Source: Mesorhizobium_G sp049840935 (GTDB taxonomy: Bacteria > Pseudomonadota > Alphaproteobacteria > Rhizobiales > Rhizobiaceae). From it: a stretch of DNA of 64,000 nt. How positions within the stretch are numbered: position 1 is the stretch's first letter; each line of letters opens with the position of its first letter. The notes under the pieces are model-generated. The model worked only from the letters and a program-made list of their open reading frames with translations. It was not told the DNA's origin and ran no database searches. Below, in pieces: positions 1 through 8,360 of this stretch. The translations under genes were made by a program, and so were the position numbers. The stretch lies in NCBI GenBank assembly GCA_049840935.1, contig JASGJA010000004.1, positions 1 to 64,000 on the forward strand, read 5' to 3'.

Positions 1-91
1 CAGCAGACACGCCATAACACATTGATTGTATTGCTTTATTTATACCTTCTGAAATGCTAGATTCTGTGCGTCCACAAGAGGCGCACAGGCA

Positions 92-235
92 ATGCAAACA
101 ACCAAGGCTGATCTGATCAAGGCTCGAATATCCGGTGCGGACAAGGGTATTATCCTTGAAGCTGCCCGTCGTCGTGGCCAATCCATTTCCGAGTTCATCC
201 GCGCAACTGCGCTCAAGGCAGCGGGGATGCAGTGA
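92..235 (+). CDS. small ribbon-helix-helix-like protein (47 aa)
   Basis: A 47-residue ORF whose second half (GQSISEFIRATALKAA) resembles the helices of small ribbon-helix-helix or DUF1778-type DNA-binding proteins that act as antitoxins or phage regulators. Its TGA stop overlaps the next ATG by one base (TGATG), which implies translational coupling. No partner toxin is visible. The call rests on helix pattern and context only; it may simply be a small phage protein. Confidence 0.45.
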   Translation: MQTTKADLIKARISGADKGIILEAARRRGQSISEFIRATALKAAGMQ

Positions 236-384
236 TGGTGGGGCTTCTGGACATTCTGCTCGGTGGTGGCAATCAGCCGATTGGCGATCAGGAACGCGCT
301 AGATTGTTACGGCTCGGTGGCGAGGATACGCCTGCCGGTGGGGGGCTATTGGACGCGGTAGGCCAGACACAGCCCCAGCACTGA
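235..384 (+). CDS. small hypothetical protein (49 aa), coupled to the preceding gene
   Basis: The start codon overlaps the upstream stop by one base, and the ORF runs 49 codons. The product is rich in glycine and leucine with a polar C-terminus, and I recognise no family. The tight coupling and its place ahead of a DUF5681-type gene fit the short orphan genes found before terminases in phage packaging regions. Confidence 0.4.
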   Translation: MVGLLDILLGGGNQPIGDQERARLLRLGGEDTPAGGGLLDAVGQTQPQH

Positions 385-409
385 TAAAACAGATGGAAAT
401 ACAGACTAG

Positions 410-849
410 ATGAGCGAAGAGCCGGAGAAGCCGCATCTGTTCAAAGAAGGCCGGTCAGGCAACCCGAATGGCCGTCCACGAGGATCGCGAAATAAAGCTA
501 TCGCTGCCCTTGAAGCGATTGGTGAGGGCGAGGTTCATGAGATAGTTCAGGCTCTGATCGAGAAGGCGAAGGGCGGCGATGCGGTCGCTGCGAAACCTAT
601 CCTCGACCGTGTCTGGCCGGTCCGGAAAGGCGCGAGGGTAGAATTCGACCTGCCGTCTGTCTCTGAAGCAAAAGAGCTTCCCGTTGCCATTGCAGGCGTT
701 ACGGAACAGGTGGCTTCAGGAGCCATCTCGCCGGATGAAGGTGCATTGATCGTCAGCCTGCTGGAGGCGCAAGAAAGGCAATCGAAACGGTAGACCTTGC
801 AGATCGGATTTCGGCCCTCGAAGAGCGTCTATCGAAAGGAGCGCGGTAA
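410..849 (+). pseudogene. DUF5681 phage-associated protein, C-terminus frameshifted
   Basis: The N-terminus (FKEGRSGNPNGRPRGSRN, about residues 11-28) is the hallmark of DUF5681 proteins, commonly encoded next to terminase genes in rhizobial prophages. The initial frame ends at 793. A usual-looking C-terminus (KAIETVDLADRISALEERL) continues in the next frame to a stop at 847-849. Restoring one A near 770, in an A/G-rich stretch, would join them into about 146 residues. The final TAA overlaps the ATG of the next gene. No terminase follows, so this is probably a prophage remnant. The frameshift could be real or a sequencing slip. Confidence 0.65.
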
Positions 850-1084
850 TGGCTCTGCAATCCCGTATTGATCGCATGGAAAAGGCAATCCAGCCGGTCG
901 CAGACTTATCCGCATCGATGCGAAGGACGAGGCCGATTACGACGAACAATACTGGCGAAAGGTCTGGTGTGGCGGTCGCAAGCCTCCCTTTGTGTTGGAT
1001 TTGGAAATTCACATGAACGGCGAAGTGATGCGTAAGCGTGTGAACATGCTTCCCTTTGAAGAAATGCTGGAACTGCTTGATTGA
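849..1084 (+). pseudogene. small phage-type hypothetical protein, frameshifted
   Basis: The reading frame starts with MALQSRIDRMEKAIQPV, then must change frame near 896-903 to continue as RLIRIDAKDEADYDEQYW and end at the TGA at 1082-1084, about 78 residues. Both halves look like coding sequence and the second is clearly acidic and aromatic, so one gene with a one-base loss is the simplest reading. Function unknown. The next gene begins with a similar MALEARLKRIEDLE coiled-coil start, so the two may be distant paralogues. Confidence 0.45.
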
Positions 1085-1096
1085 GGAGGCCTGCAA

Positions 1097-1297
1097 GTGG
1101 CTCTGGAAGCACGACTGAAGCGTATCGAGGACTTGGAGGGTAGGATGCACCCTCAACAACAATATCGGTTCTGCCGGATCGCTGCCGACGACGAGGAAGA
1201 AGCAGAAATCAAACAGGACATCATTGCTCAGGGATATGACCCTGAAACCGATCTGTTCCTGATCAGACTGGTTCCTCTCCAAGCGGAGGCGGCATGA
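1097..1297 (+). CDS. small hypothetical phage protein (66 aa)
   Basis: GTG start preceded by a strong GAGGAGG ribosome site at 1083-1089. The N-terminal 15 residues form a short amphipathic helix (ALEARLKRIEDLEGRM), followed by an acidic region (ADDEEEAEIKQD). The 3' end overlaps the start of the PAPS-reductase-like gene by four bases. No family recognised. Confidence 0.5.
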   Translation: MALEARLKRIEDLEGRMHPQQQYRFCRIAADDEEEAEIKQDIIAQGYDPETDLFLIRLVPLQAEAA

Positions 1298-2028
1298 TGG
1301 ATGCCAGCCAAATCGTTGAACAGGTATTCGCCACTGGCCAGCCGGTCGATCTGTCGTTCAGCGGCGGCAAGGATTCTCTGGCGGTATTGAAGCTGTGCGA
1401 ACCGTATGAGGGTCGGTTCAAGCTGCTGTGGTCCAATACGGGATATACATTTCCCCATGTCGAGCAGCACATTCGAAAAGAGGGAGAGCGCTTCGGCCTA
1501 ATTGAATTGAAGCCTGATATGCATGCTAACTGGAAGGCCAATGGCTGGCCCAGCTAACTCCTGACTGTCAGCAGCGCGATTTCGAATGAGGGAGATATCC
1601 GCCTTCAACCTTGGGCAATGTGCTGTGCTGCCATGAAGTCCCGTCCAATCGTCGAATGGCTGGCGCAGCAGGAAGAACCGATCGTTCTTCTTCACGGCCA
1701 ACGCATTGAAGATGGCTGGCGATTCAGGAGCCCTTATCCGAACTCGCCAAACACCACAGTGGTCGCACCCATTGGAGACTGGACAACCGAGCAGGTATTC
1801 CAATTCCTGAAGCGAGAGGGTGTGGAACTTCCGGCGCACTATGCCGAAGTGCCGGATTCACTAGACTGCTGGATTTGCCCCGCCCACTGGAGCATGGAAA
1901 CGGCCCCTGCGTTCAGCCGTTACCTGAAACGGGAGTATCCAGAATTTGCCGAAACTGTACTGCCCACGGTTCGCAAGATTTACGATCACCTTGAACGGAC
2001 TGCTCAGAGCATGCGAGAGGCGCTATAA
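1294..2028 (+). pseudogene. phosphoadenosine phosphosulfate reductase-like phage protein, interrupted by an in-frame stop
   Basis: The N-terminal part has the PP-loop ATP-pyrophosphatase motif SFSGGKDSLAVLKL (about residues 20-33). The downstream part (QEEPIVLLHGQRIEDGWRF..., then SLDCWICPAHWS with paired cysteines) continues in the same frame. A TAA at 1555-1557 separates the halves with no frame change, so this is a nonsense codon, not an indel. The complete product would be about 244 residues, typical of phage PAPS-reductase-domain proteins that are often linked to nucleotide or DNA modification. As read, the gene makes only an 87-residue fragment unless the stop is suppressed. Confidence 0.75.
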
Positions 2029-2099
2029 GGCTCCTGCTGGTCAAAACTCTTGCGCGTGGTGCTGGAACCATTCCTTTAGCTCCAAAAATCACCAACTCG

Positions 2100-2141
2100 T
2101 TTCGCATGCGAAATGAAAGGTATGGCCATCATGGCCATACC
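2100..2141. repeat. pair of adjacent perfect palindromes
   Basis: Two palindromes lie five bases apart in the 359-base gap after the PAPS-reductase-like gene. TTTCGCATGCGAAA (2100-2113) is a perfect 14-mer. The second, 2119-2141, has 11-base arms (GGTATGGCCAT and its complement) around one central C. There is no T-tract, so they look more like operator sites or recombination remnants than a factor-independent terminator. Nothing else is recognisable in 2029-2387. Confidence 0.5.
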
Positions 2142-2387
2142 GACCGCCTGTAACCAAACAGGAGCCAAAGACATTAAGACTTGCGGTCAGCCGCGGTTCT
2201 AATAGCTGCATGGAGCGACCATCGCCGCGACGCTGCAATTCTCCGCGCTCATGCGCCTCATCGTATTCATCTGCGAGGCAGTGCTTTTCCTAGGCTTTAA
2301 TTTCGCCGTCACAATTCCTTGATCCAGACCCAATGCCGCCGGTTTCGGAATGAAGTAATTGGCTATTCGACGTGGAAAGGCCAAGCG

Positions 2388-2801
2388 ATGATTAAGACTG
2401 CCATTGTTGCGATGACACTTTTGGGGTGTGACTGCGACGCCAAGGTCTGTGAGTATATTGGCGACACTACCCCGCAGTGGGATACCGTTGAAAACTGTCA
2501 GTCCGCCATTGAGCATGAGGTCACTTCGCGCAGAAACTTGCAGTATCCGCTGGTGACAGCTGAATGCCGAAGCAACGGGTCGGATATGGCCCGGATCGAG
2601 CAGCCCGCACAATCGCAATCAGCATATGTTGCCCCTTCCAGGACCTTCGCCAGTCGGATCGCGGATCGAACCTTGATCGCCTTTCACCAGACCGCAAATG
2701 GGTACGAATTACTCCGGTCGGGCCTGCAATATGCGGGAAGTGGCATAGCGAACGGAGCTACGGCGGTTTTTGTCGCTACATCAGGATGGATGGCCGATTG
2801 A
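2388..2801 (+). CDS. hypothetical protein with N-terminal hydrophobic segment and cysteine cluster
   Basis: The chosen ATG at 2388 gives 137 residues; an in-frame ATG at 2319 would add 23. The N-terminus (IKTAIVAMTLLGCDCDAKVC) is hydrophobic and ends in clustered cysteines, possibly a short signal or lipoprotein-like start. The segment TVENCQSAIEHEVTS and LVTAEC resembles small rhizobial phage-island proteins I cannot name. The C-terminal half has a different character (repeated small and aromatic residues), so a frameshift near 2570 is possible. Confidence 0.4.
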   Translation: MIKTAIVAMTLLGCDCDAKVCEYIGDTTPQWDTVENCQSAIEHEVTSRRNLQYPLVTAECRSNGSDMARIEQPAQSQSAYVAPSRTFASRIADRTLIAFHQTANGYELLRSGLQYAGSGIANGATAVFVATSGWMAD

Positions 2802-2895
2802 AGGATGCTCGGCGTTGCTCCTGCCTCTCGTCGGTCAATCCGAAATGATGGGCTGCTGACCACTAATATATTGGAAGCACGGTCGTGTCGGATAG

Positions 2896-3312
2896 ATGAG
2901 CACCAGCCTCAACTATGTTGTGCCATTCAATGATGTTCCTTCCTCAGCCTCACCCCAGCGCCCGTCATCCGGGAGAGCACTATCATGGATAGTCCCGCTT
3001 TCAATAGGTGGCGGGCAAAGCGTCCACGCCCACCACTCACTCTGGCAAGCCCAATGTGACCTGCACAAGGACATTGCGGGTCGTTACAAGGGAGAGACAA
3101 ACCGCGCTCTGGCGATGCTGGAACGGGTTTCTCCCGATCTAGCCAAGCAGGTAACTGCAACGCTTCGCAAGGCGCAGGCCGCTGACCTCCGAGCCATGCG
3201 CCGGATAATCCGAGAGGAAGCAGAGCATCAGGAGACCTCGGGCGTCGCGTCGGTTGTGAGAGAGTATCACGACGCCAGTGAGGCAGAACATGAAGCACTG
3301 AACGCGTTATGA
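2896..3312 (+). CDS. hypothetical protein (138 aa)
   Basis: No recognised domain. The first 55 residues are low in structure, rich in proline and serine. From residue 56 onward the sequence is helical and charged (GRYKGETNRALAMLERV, then RAMRRIIREEAEHQE). The coding quality of the first part is doubtful; the true gene may begin later or be a 5'-damaged relic. It is the last orphan of the prophage-like segment before the metabolic island. Confidence 0.35.
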   Translation: MSTSLNYVVPFNDVPSSASPQRPSSGRALSWIVPLSIGGGQSVHAHHSLWQAQCDLHKDIAGRYKGETNRALAMLERVSPDLAKQVTATLRKAQAADLRAMRRIIREEAEHQETSGVASVVREYHDASEAEHEALNAL

Positions 3313-3336
3313 GCTACCTGTTCCAAACACTGCACT

Positions 3337-4165
3337 TCAATTGCCTCTTGCAAGCGTGAGGTCAACATATCTGTTAATCTGATCCAATATCTCGTCATGA
3401 TTTTGAGAAGGAGAGCAATTCATCCAGAATGGATCACCTATCCTACCCCCAATCTCGTTGGCCACCGTGGTGAGGGCGGTAACACTGCTAGCAACCTCGT
3501 CCAGTCCTCCCGAAGAGATTGAGATACTCAACGCCATCGGCGCGGTTTCCAACGGCGCAGAGAACGCAACAGCAATCGATATCATATCGGCTAGAAGTTC
3601 CTCGACGATAGAACTTCCAGCCACGCTGCCGTACCAGTTCCAGATCGCTTAGAAGCGCTGTGACGTCCGTCTTCGACTTTGGCGTCCAGGCGTCGAGCTT
3701 CGTAGACTTGACCAGTTTGTGCAGGTCTGCATCCAGCAGTCGGGCCAGCAGTGCCTTACCGCCGGCGCTGGCGTTGGCAGGCAGCGGCCTCCCCACATCC
3801 AAGTGGAATCCCTGATCGAGCGGCCCCGGAAAACGGCTGATTAGCATGCAACTCATTCCGCTTAACGCCGACACCCAACAACTGCGGCCTGTCGTGGCTA
3901 CGATCTTACGGGCTCCATCATTGACCAGATCGGCCAGTCGATTGTGAGCATGGTAGAGCAACCCGAGCCGGTAGGCCAAAGGGCCGGGGCGATAGGCGCG
4001 GTCGGGGCCACGCTGGATGATGCCCGAGGTGGCGAGCGAAGCCAACAGGCGCGACGCGGCGCTGGGCGACAACCCGAAGCGGTTTACCGCAGCGCTGACT
4101 GTAACATTTGGCGTCTCGGCACTGAACATCGTCAATATTTGCGCCGCACTCCTTACCGTCTTCAC
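3337..4165 (-). pseudogene. IclR-family transcriptional regulator, frameshifted near its C-terminus
   Basis: Residues 1-60 form the winged helix-turn-helix (VTVSAAVNRFGLSPSAASRLLASLATSGII), followed by an IclR effector domain (GRPLPANASAGGKALLARL is the typical ligand-domain signature). The frame is lost near 3636, after RQRGW. The adjacent frame supplies the expected ending (SSIVEELLADMISIAVAFS, then APMALSIS). Removing one A gives about 275 residues, normal for the family. It is divergent from the ThDP-enzyme gene and beside the first copy of a motif repeated three times in the island, so it is the best candidate for local control. Real inactivation versus sequencing error cannot be decided. 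Confidence 0.75.
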
Positions 4166-4370
4166 ATGCTTTCTCCTCGTTCAACTGATCGAGCCTAGTG
4201 TCGCAATCCGGTTCTCAAGGTAAATGCCGACGACGCCATCACCCCGTCGTGCCGCTTGAGCATCCGTAACTGGACAGCCGAGGCCCGCTGCCTGTGAACC
4301 CGTTGGCTACACCCTGTACCAGGAGAGGTCGAGCTTCACGTCCCTAATTGCGTTTCACGCTGCACTATTT

Positions 4371-4425
4371 TTGCAATATTTGCAATAATTATTTATATTG
4401 GCAAAATTTAAATCCTCTATACCTT
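4371..4425 (+). promoter_or_regulatory. repeated promoter/operator motif, copy 1 (divergent IclR / ThDP-enzyme region)
   Basis: Two self-complementary TTGCAA words around TAT (TTGCAATATTTGCAA), then an AT-rich stretch, then TATTGGCAAAA starting exactly 25 bases after the first T. The same arrangement recurs at 6408 and 10927. TTGGCA at 4398 could be a -35 element with a weak -10 (TACCTT) 16 bases on. The site lies about 100 bases before the ThDP-enzyme start and 205 bases from the IclR start. The rest of the 4166-4469 gap shows nothing clear. Confidence 0.6.
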
Positions 4426-4469
4426 ATGGCCCTCACCGCCAAGTCGGGGCAGGAACCAGGAGATAATCA

Positions 4470-6223
4470 ATGCCAGAAATCGTAAGTGAGTTGCGGTCGA
4501 TCCCGCTTCGGGCTTCCAACCAGACAGTTGCGCAGAAGCTAGTCGCAGCTTTGCAACGACACGGCGTGGACGTGCTGATCGGCCAGAGTATCCCTTCGCC
4601 CATCTACCTCTGCGGTGGGGATATCGGCATGCGCCAGATTCTCGTCCGGGCAGAGAAGACCGGCGCCATGATCGCTGACGGTTACGCACGGGTGTCTGGG
4701 AAGGTACCAGTCGTAACCTCCCTCGCCGGACCCGGAACGCCGCTCATGATGGCCGGCATGGGAGAAGCGTTTCATGCGTCGATCCCGATGGTCGCACTCT
4801 TCCAAGTGCCGCCGCGCCCGTTCCGCGACAAGAATTTCGCCCAGGATTTCGACGATCTGGCAGCCCTACGGACGGTGGCGAAATCCGTCCAATACGTCGA
4901 CCGGGCCGACCGCATCGACGACTACATTGACCAAGCGTTCGTGATGGCTGCGTCCGGCAGGCCGGGACCGGTCGCATTGCTGCTTCCGCCGGATCTACTC
5001 GATGCCGCGGCCGAGGAAGCCGACGAGCGCAGCGCCGTCTACGGCACCTATCCGCTCGACCGCGTCTGCGCCGACCCCAGGCCATTCGGGAAGCCGCAGC
5101 GATCCTCGCCGGGGCCAGGCGGCCGCTCATCGTCGCCGGCGGCGGAGTTCACAGCTCGGGCGCGGTCGACGAACTGGGCTGGTTCCAGGAAACCGCGGGC
5201 ATCCCGGTCGCCACCACGCTGATGGGTAAGGGCGTGGTCGCCGAGAATCGTCCGCTCAGCCTCGGCATCGCCGGCTACACGATGGGCCGCTATGCCCTCG
5301 GCTACTACACCAAGCAGATGATAGACGAAGCCGACGTGATCCTGCTCGTCGGCACGCGAACCAACCAGAATGGGACCAATGGCTGGAAGCTGTTCCCACG
5401 CACAGCGCGTTTCATCCATCTCGACATCGACAGCAAGGAGATCGGTCGCAACTACAAATCCTTCCGCCTCGTCGGAGACGCGAAGCTTTCCCTTGCCGCC
5501 TTGCGCCAAGCGTATGAAGAGCTGGATTCATCCCCGGTGACAAGCGGCCGCGCCACGCGCGAATCATTCGTCGCCGATGCGCAACGCAGCCGAAGGGAGG
5601 ACATCGCCAAGCTGATCACAGCGGCGCAGGCTCCGATCCGGCCTGAGCGCGTCATGGGAGAACTCAGCAAGTTCATAACGCCGGAAACGCTGGTTTGCGC
5701 CGACGCGAGCTACTCGACCGTCTGGGTCGGCACCTATATCGAATCTCTCAAGCCGGGCATGCGCTTCATCACGCCGCGCGGCCTTGCCGGCATTGGCTGG
5801 GGCTTCCCGATCGCGCTCGGCGTGGCGCTGGCCAATCCCGACCGACAGGTGGTGAACGTCTCCGGAGACGGAGGTTTCGGCTATGCCTGGTCGGAAATGG
5901 AAACGGCCGTTCGCCATGGGCTGAAGGTGGTGCAGATCGTACTCAACAATTCGGTGCTCGGCTATCAGAAGGAAGCGGAGGATGCGAGCTATGGTCGCCA
6001 TACGCCCGGCCTGCACTTCGCGGACGTGGATCACTCCCTGGTAGCCAAGGCTTGCGGCTGGCATTCGGCTCGTGTCGAGAAAGCGGCTGATCTTCCCGCC
6101 GCGCTCGCCGCCGCCTTCGCCAGCGACAAGCCGGCCTTGATCGAAGTCATCAGCGATCCCAAGGCCTGGCCACCAATCCGGAGAGTTTCGAGGGCAAGAG
6201 TCTCCCCGACCTACGCCGACTGA
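4470..6223 (+). pseudogene. thiamine diphosphate-dependent enzyme (acetolactate synthase/decarboxylase-like), frameshifted
   Basis: The first part has the ThDP pyrimidine-binding domain with the activating glutamate (RAEKTGAMIADGYARVSG, about residues 53-70). The second part has the central domain (RRPLIVAGGGVHSSGAVDEL) and the pyrophosphate-binding domain (VSGDGGFGYAW...LNNSVLGY). The frame changes in a C-run at 5075-5078: one more C gives DPQAIREAAAILAG and a continuous protein of about 584 residues, the usual size for IlvB-like enzymes. It stands alone behind motif copy 1 and ahead of a strong hairpin. Likely reactions are decarboxylation or carboligation of a 2-oxo acid; the substrate is unknown. 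Confidence 0.8.
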
Positions 6224-6245
6224 AGGACGGCGCGGAGCAGCAGCA

Positions 6246-6289
6246 GCCCGCCCAGGCATGGCGACTATGGCGCACATGCCTGGGCGGGC
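6246..6289 (+). terminator. strong hairpin after the ThDP-enzyme gene
   Basis: A 15-base perfect stem (GCCCGCCCAGGCATG at 6246-6260 pairing with 6275-6289) around a 14-base loop, 23 bases past the stop. There is no U-run, so factor-independent termination is only likely, but it separates the first and second units of the island. The remaining gap to 6529 holds motif copy 2. Confidence 0.6.
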
Positions 6290-6407
6290 GGCAATCGCCG
6301 CGACCGGGTGCGGCCAGTCGGGCTGTCGTGCGAATATCGGGGCGGCAAACATGGGATAAAGCTCCCGGATACAGAGCTTGTCCTCGATTCACGAGCTTAA
6401 AGAATAC

Positions 6408-6462
6408 TTGCAATATATGCAACTAAATTTTCTATTGGCAAAAACTAATTCTGAGATATGGT
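6408..6462 (+). promoter_or_regulatory. repeated promoter/operator motif, copy 2 (before dehydrogenase-aldolase-aminotransferase unit)
   Basis: TTGCAATATATGCAA followed, 25 bases after its first T, by TATTGGCAAAA. The same spacing is found in copies at 4371 and 10927. A -10-like TATGGT lies 16 bases after TTGGCA. It precedes the second metabolic transcription unit. Confidence 0.6.
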
Positions 6463-6529
6463 AATCTTTATCATGTCGGGTTGGCATGGACTCACGCGGT
6501 TCGCCGTCCTCCGCCATGCCAGTTCGCAA

Positions 6530-7482
6530 ATGGATGTTCGCATGATTATCGTAATAAAACCGGGGCGTAAGTCTTATGTCGCTGAATGGCAGGAAGCGTT
6601 TGCCGAGCTTGCGCCACATATCGACGTACGGGAACTGGACGATCCGGACCGTCGATCCCGCCGAGGTGCGCTATGCTCTGATCTGGGACCCCCCGCACGG
6701 GCGGCTCGCGCAGTTCACTAACTTGGAACTACTGATCAGCATGGGCGCCGGGGTTGACTTCATTGTCAACGATCCCGCCTGGCCGAGGCATCTGCCACTG
6801 GTGCGCATGGTTCCGCCCGAGGGGCCGCAGCGCATGTCGGAATACGTCGCATGGGCGGTGCTTTCCATGCAAAAGGACCTGCCGCGCATCATGCGTGCGC
6901 GAAAATACCCGAGTATGGGATACTTTCTACCCGCAAAACCCGGCGCGGCTGTGCACCGTGGGCATCATGGGGCTTGGTGTCATGGGTCAGAGCTCGGCGG
7001 AAATGCTGCGCAACATGGGCCTGCCGGTGATCGGCTGGTCGCGCAGCCCGAAAAACCTGCCCGGCATCGAGAGCTTCCACGGGCAGGAGGGGCTGGGCGC
7101 CTTCCTGGCGCGCACTCAGATTCTGGTAAGCCAACTGCCGGCCACCCCGGAGACGAAGAACATTTTTTCCGCGCCGCTGCTGTCGCAGTTGCCCAAGGGC
7201 GCAGCGCTCATCAATGCCGGACGCGGCAGCCAGCATAACATCCCCGACATTATCGCCGCACTCGATGAGGGGCATCTGGCTGGCGCGGTGCTGGACGTTT
7301 TCGACACCGAACCCTTGCCGGCGGACAGCCCGATCTGGTCACATCCGAAGATCGTCGTCACCTGCCATATCGCATCCAGCCCCACGAAACTCGAATGCAC
7401 GCGCTATGCTCTCGACCTCATCGCTGCCTTCGAGCGCGGTGACGAACTTCCCAATCTTTACGATCCTACAAGAGGGTACTGA
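6530..7482 (+). pseudogene. D-isomer-specific 2-hydroxyacid dehydrogenase (GhrA-like), two frameshifts
   Basis: Three successive frames together spell a glyoxylate/hydroxypyruvate reductase-like protein. Frame one gives the N-terminus (KPGRKSYVAEWQEAFAEL). Frame two, from about 6650, gives ALIWDPPHGRLAQFTNLELL and ISMGAGVD. Frame three, from about 6895, gives the NAD-binding Rossmann motif (VGIMGLGVMGQ), LINAGRGSQ and the catalytic His region (SHPKIVVTCHIAS). Removing two extra bases yields about 316 residues, the normal length. The start is uncertain; 6530 and 6458 are both in frame. The stop lies one base before the ATG of the aldolase gene, so they form an operon. Predicted role: NAD(P)H-linked reduction of a 2-oxo acid. 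Confidence 0.7.
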
Positions 7483-7483
7483 C

Positions 7484-8257
7484 ATGGCATTGCTATTCCC
7501 ACCGCCGGTAGAGCCGAATCCCGATCACGAGCCTACCGAGCAGGAACTGCGCGAGGACCTCGCCGCCGCCTACCGGCTATTCGCCCTCAACGGCATGACT
7601 GATCTTGTCTACACCCATCTATCGGTACGGATACCGGGCAAAGGCCACAGATTCCTTGTCAATCCTTATGGGCTCTTGTTCGAAGAGATAACCGCCTCTT
7701 CGCTGGTGGTGGTGGACGCGGACGGTGAACCGCTTCAGGAAACGAACTGGCCCGTCAATCCGGCCGGCTTCGTCATTCACTCCGCCGTACATCGGGCGCG
7801 CGACGCATCGCGCTGCGTGATGCATACGCATACGCTGGCCGGCATGGCGGTAGCAGCGCAGGAGGGCGGCATCCTCCCCCTCAACCAGATCTCGATGGAG
7901 TTTCGCGGCCGCGTCGCGATCCACGAATATGAGGGCATCGCGGCCGACGACAATCTTTCGGAACGCGAGCGGATCGTGCGCGATCTCGGCGATAAGCCCT
8001 GCCTCATCCTGCGCAATCACGGACTGCTGACGGTCGGCTGGACGGTGGCGGAAGCCTTCTACTGGATGTGGTATCTTGAGCAGTCCTGCCGCATCCAGCT
8101 TGCCGCCCAGGTCTCCGGCGCCAAGCTAACCATGCCGCCCGACGAGGTGGTGGCGCGCACTGTGGCGCAGTACAGCAGCGGCAAGACCAAGGGCTGGCTG
8201 GTCTGGCAGGCGCTGCGCCGCAAGCTGGATCGCGAGCAGCCCGACTACCGTTCGTAG
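7484..8257 (+). CDS. class II aldolase/adducin-family protein
   Basis: 257 residues. The class II aldolase fold shows the zinc-ligand pattern (CVMHTHTLAGMA about residue 110, and the late histidine in RNHGLLTVG about residue 180), plus THLSVRIPG near residue 45 for substrate phosphate or carboxylate contacts. The start is the ATG just after the dehydrogenase stop, with AGAGGG upstream. Members either cleave hydroxy-oxo acids or decarboxylate 3-oxo or aldonate-type substrates. In this operon a role on an intermediate after transamination is plausible but inferred. No damage is seen. Confidence 0.85.
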   Translation: MALLFPPPVEPNPDHEPTEQELREDLAAAYRLFALNGMTDLVYTHLSVRIPGKGHRFLVNPYGLLFEEITASSLVVVDADGEPLQETNWPVNPAGFVIHSAVHRARDASRCVMHTHTLAGMAVAAQEGGILPLNQISMEFRGRVAIHEYEGIAADDNLSERERIVRDLGDKPCLILRNHGLLTVGWTVAEAFYWMWYLEQSCRIQLAAQVSGAKLTMPPDEVVARTVAQYSSGKTKGWLVWQALRRKLDREQPDYRS

Positions 8258-8263
8258 CCGGAC

Positions 8264-8291
8264 TTTGCGGGTACGCGCGCGTACCCGCAAA
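8264..8291. terminator. 28-base perfect palindrome between aldolase and aminotransferase genes
   Basis: TTTGCGGGTACGCG followed directly by its own complement, six bases after the aldolase stop, with no loop. As RNA it would form a very stable stem but lacks a U-tract. It could attenuate transcription, stabilise the upstream mRNA end, or bind a dimeric protein. Confidence 0.5.
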
Positions 8292-8360
8292 ACGGGAGGC
8301 GATGCGGCTATCCCGCGCGCCATGAATATCTAGCGCATGGGCATGGAGAGGTAGAAACGC

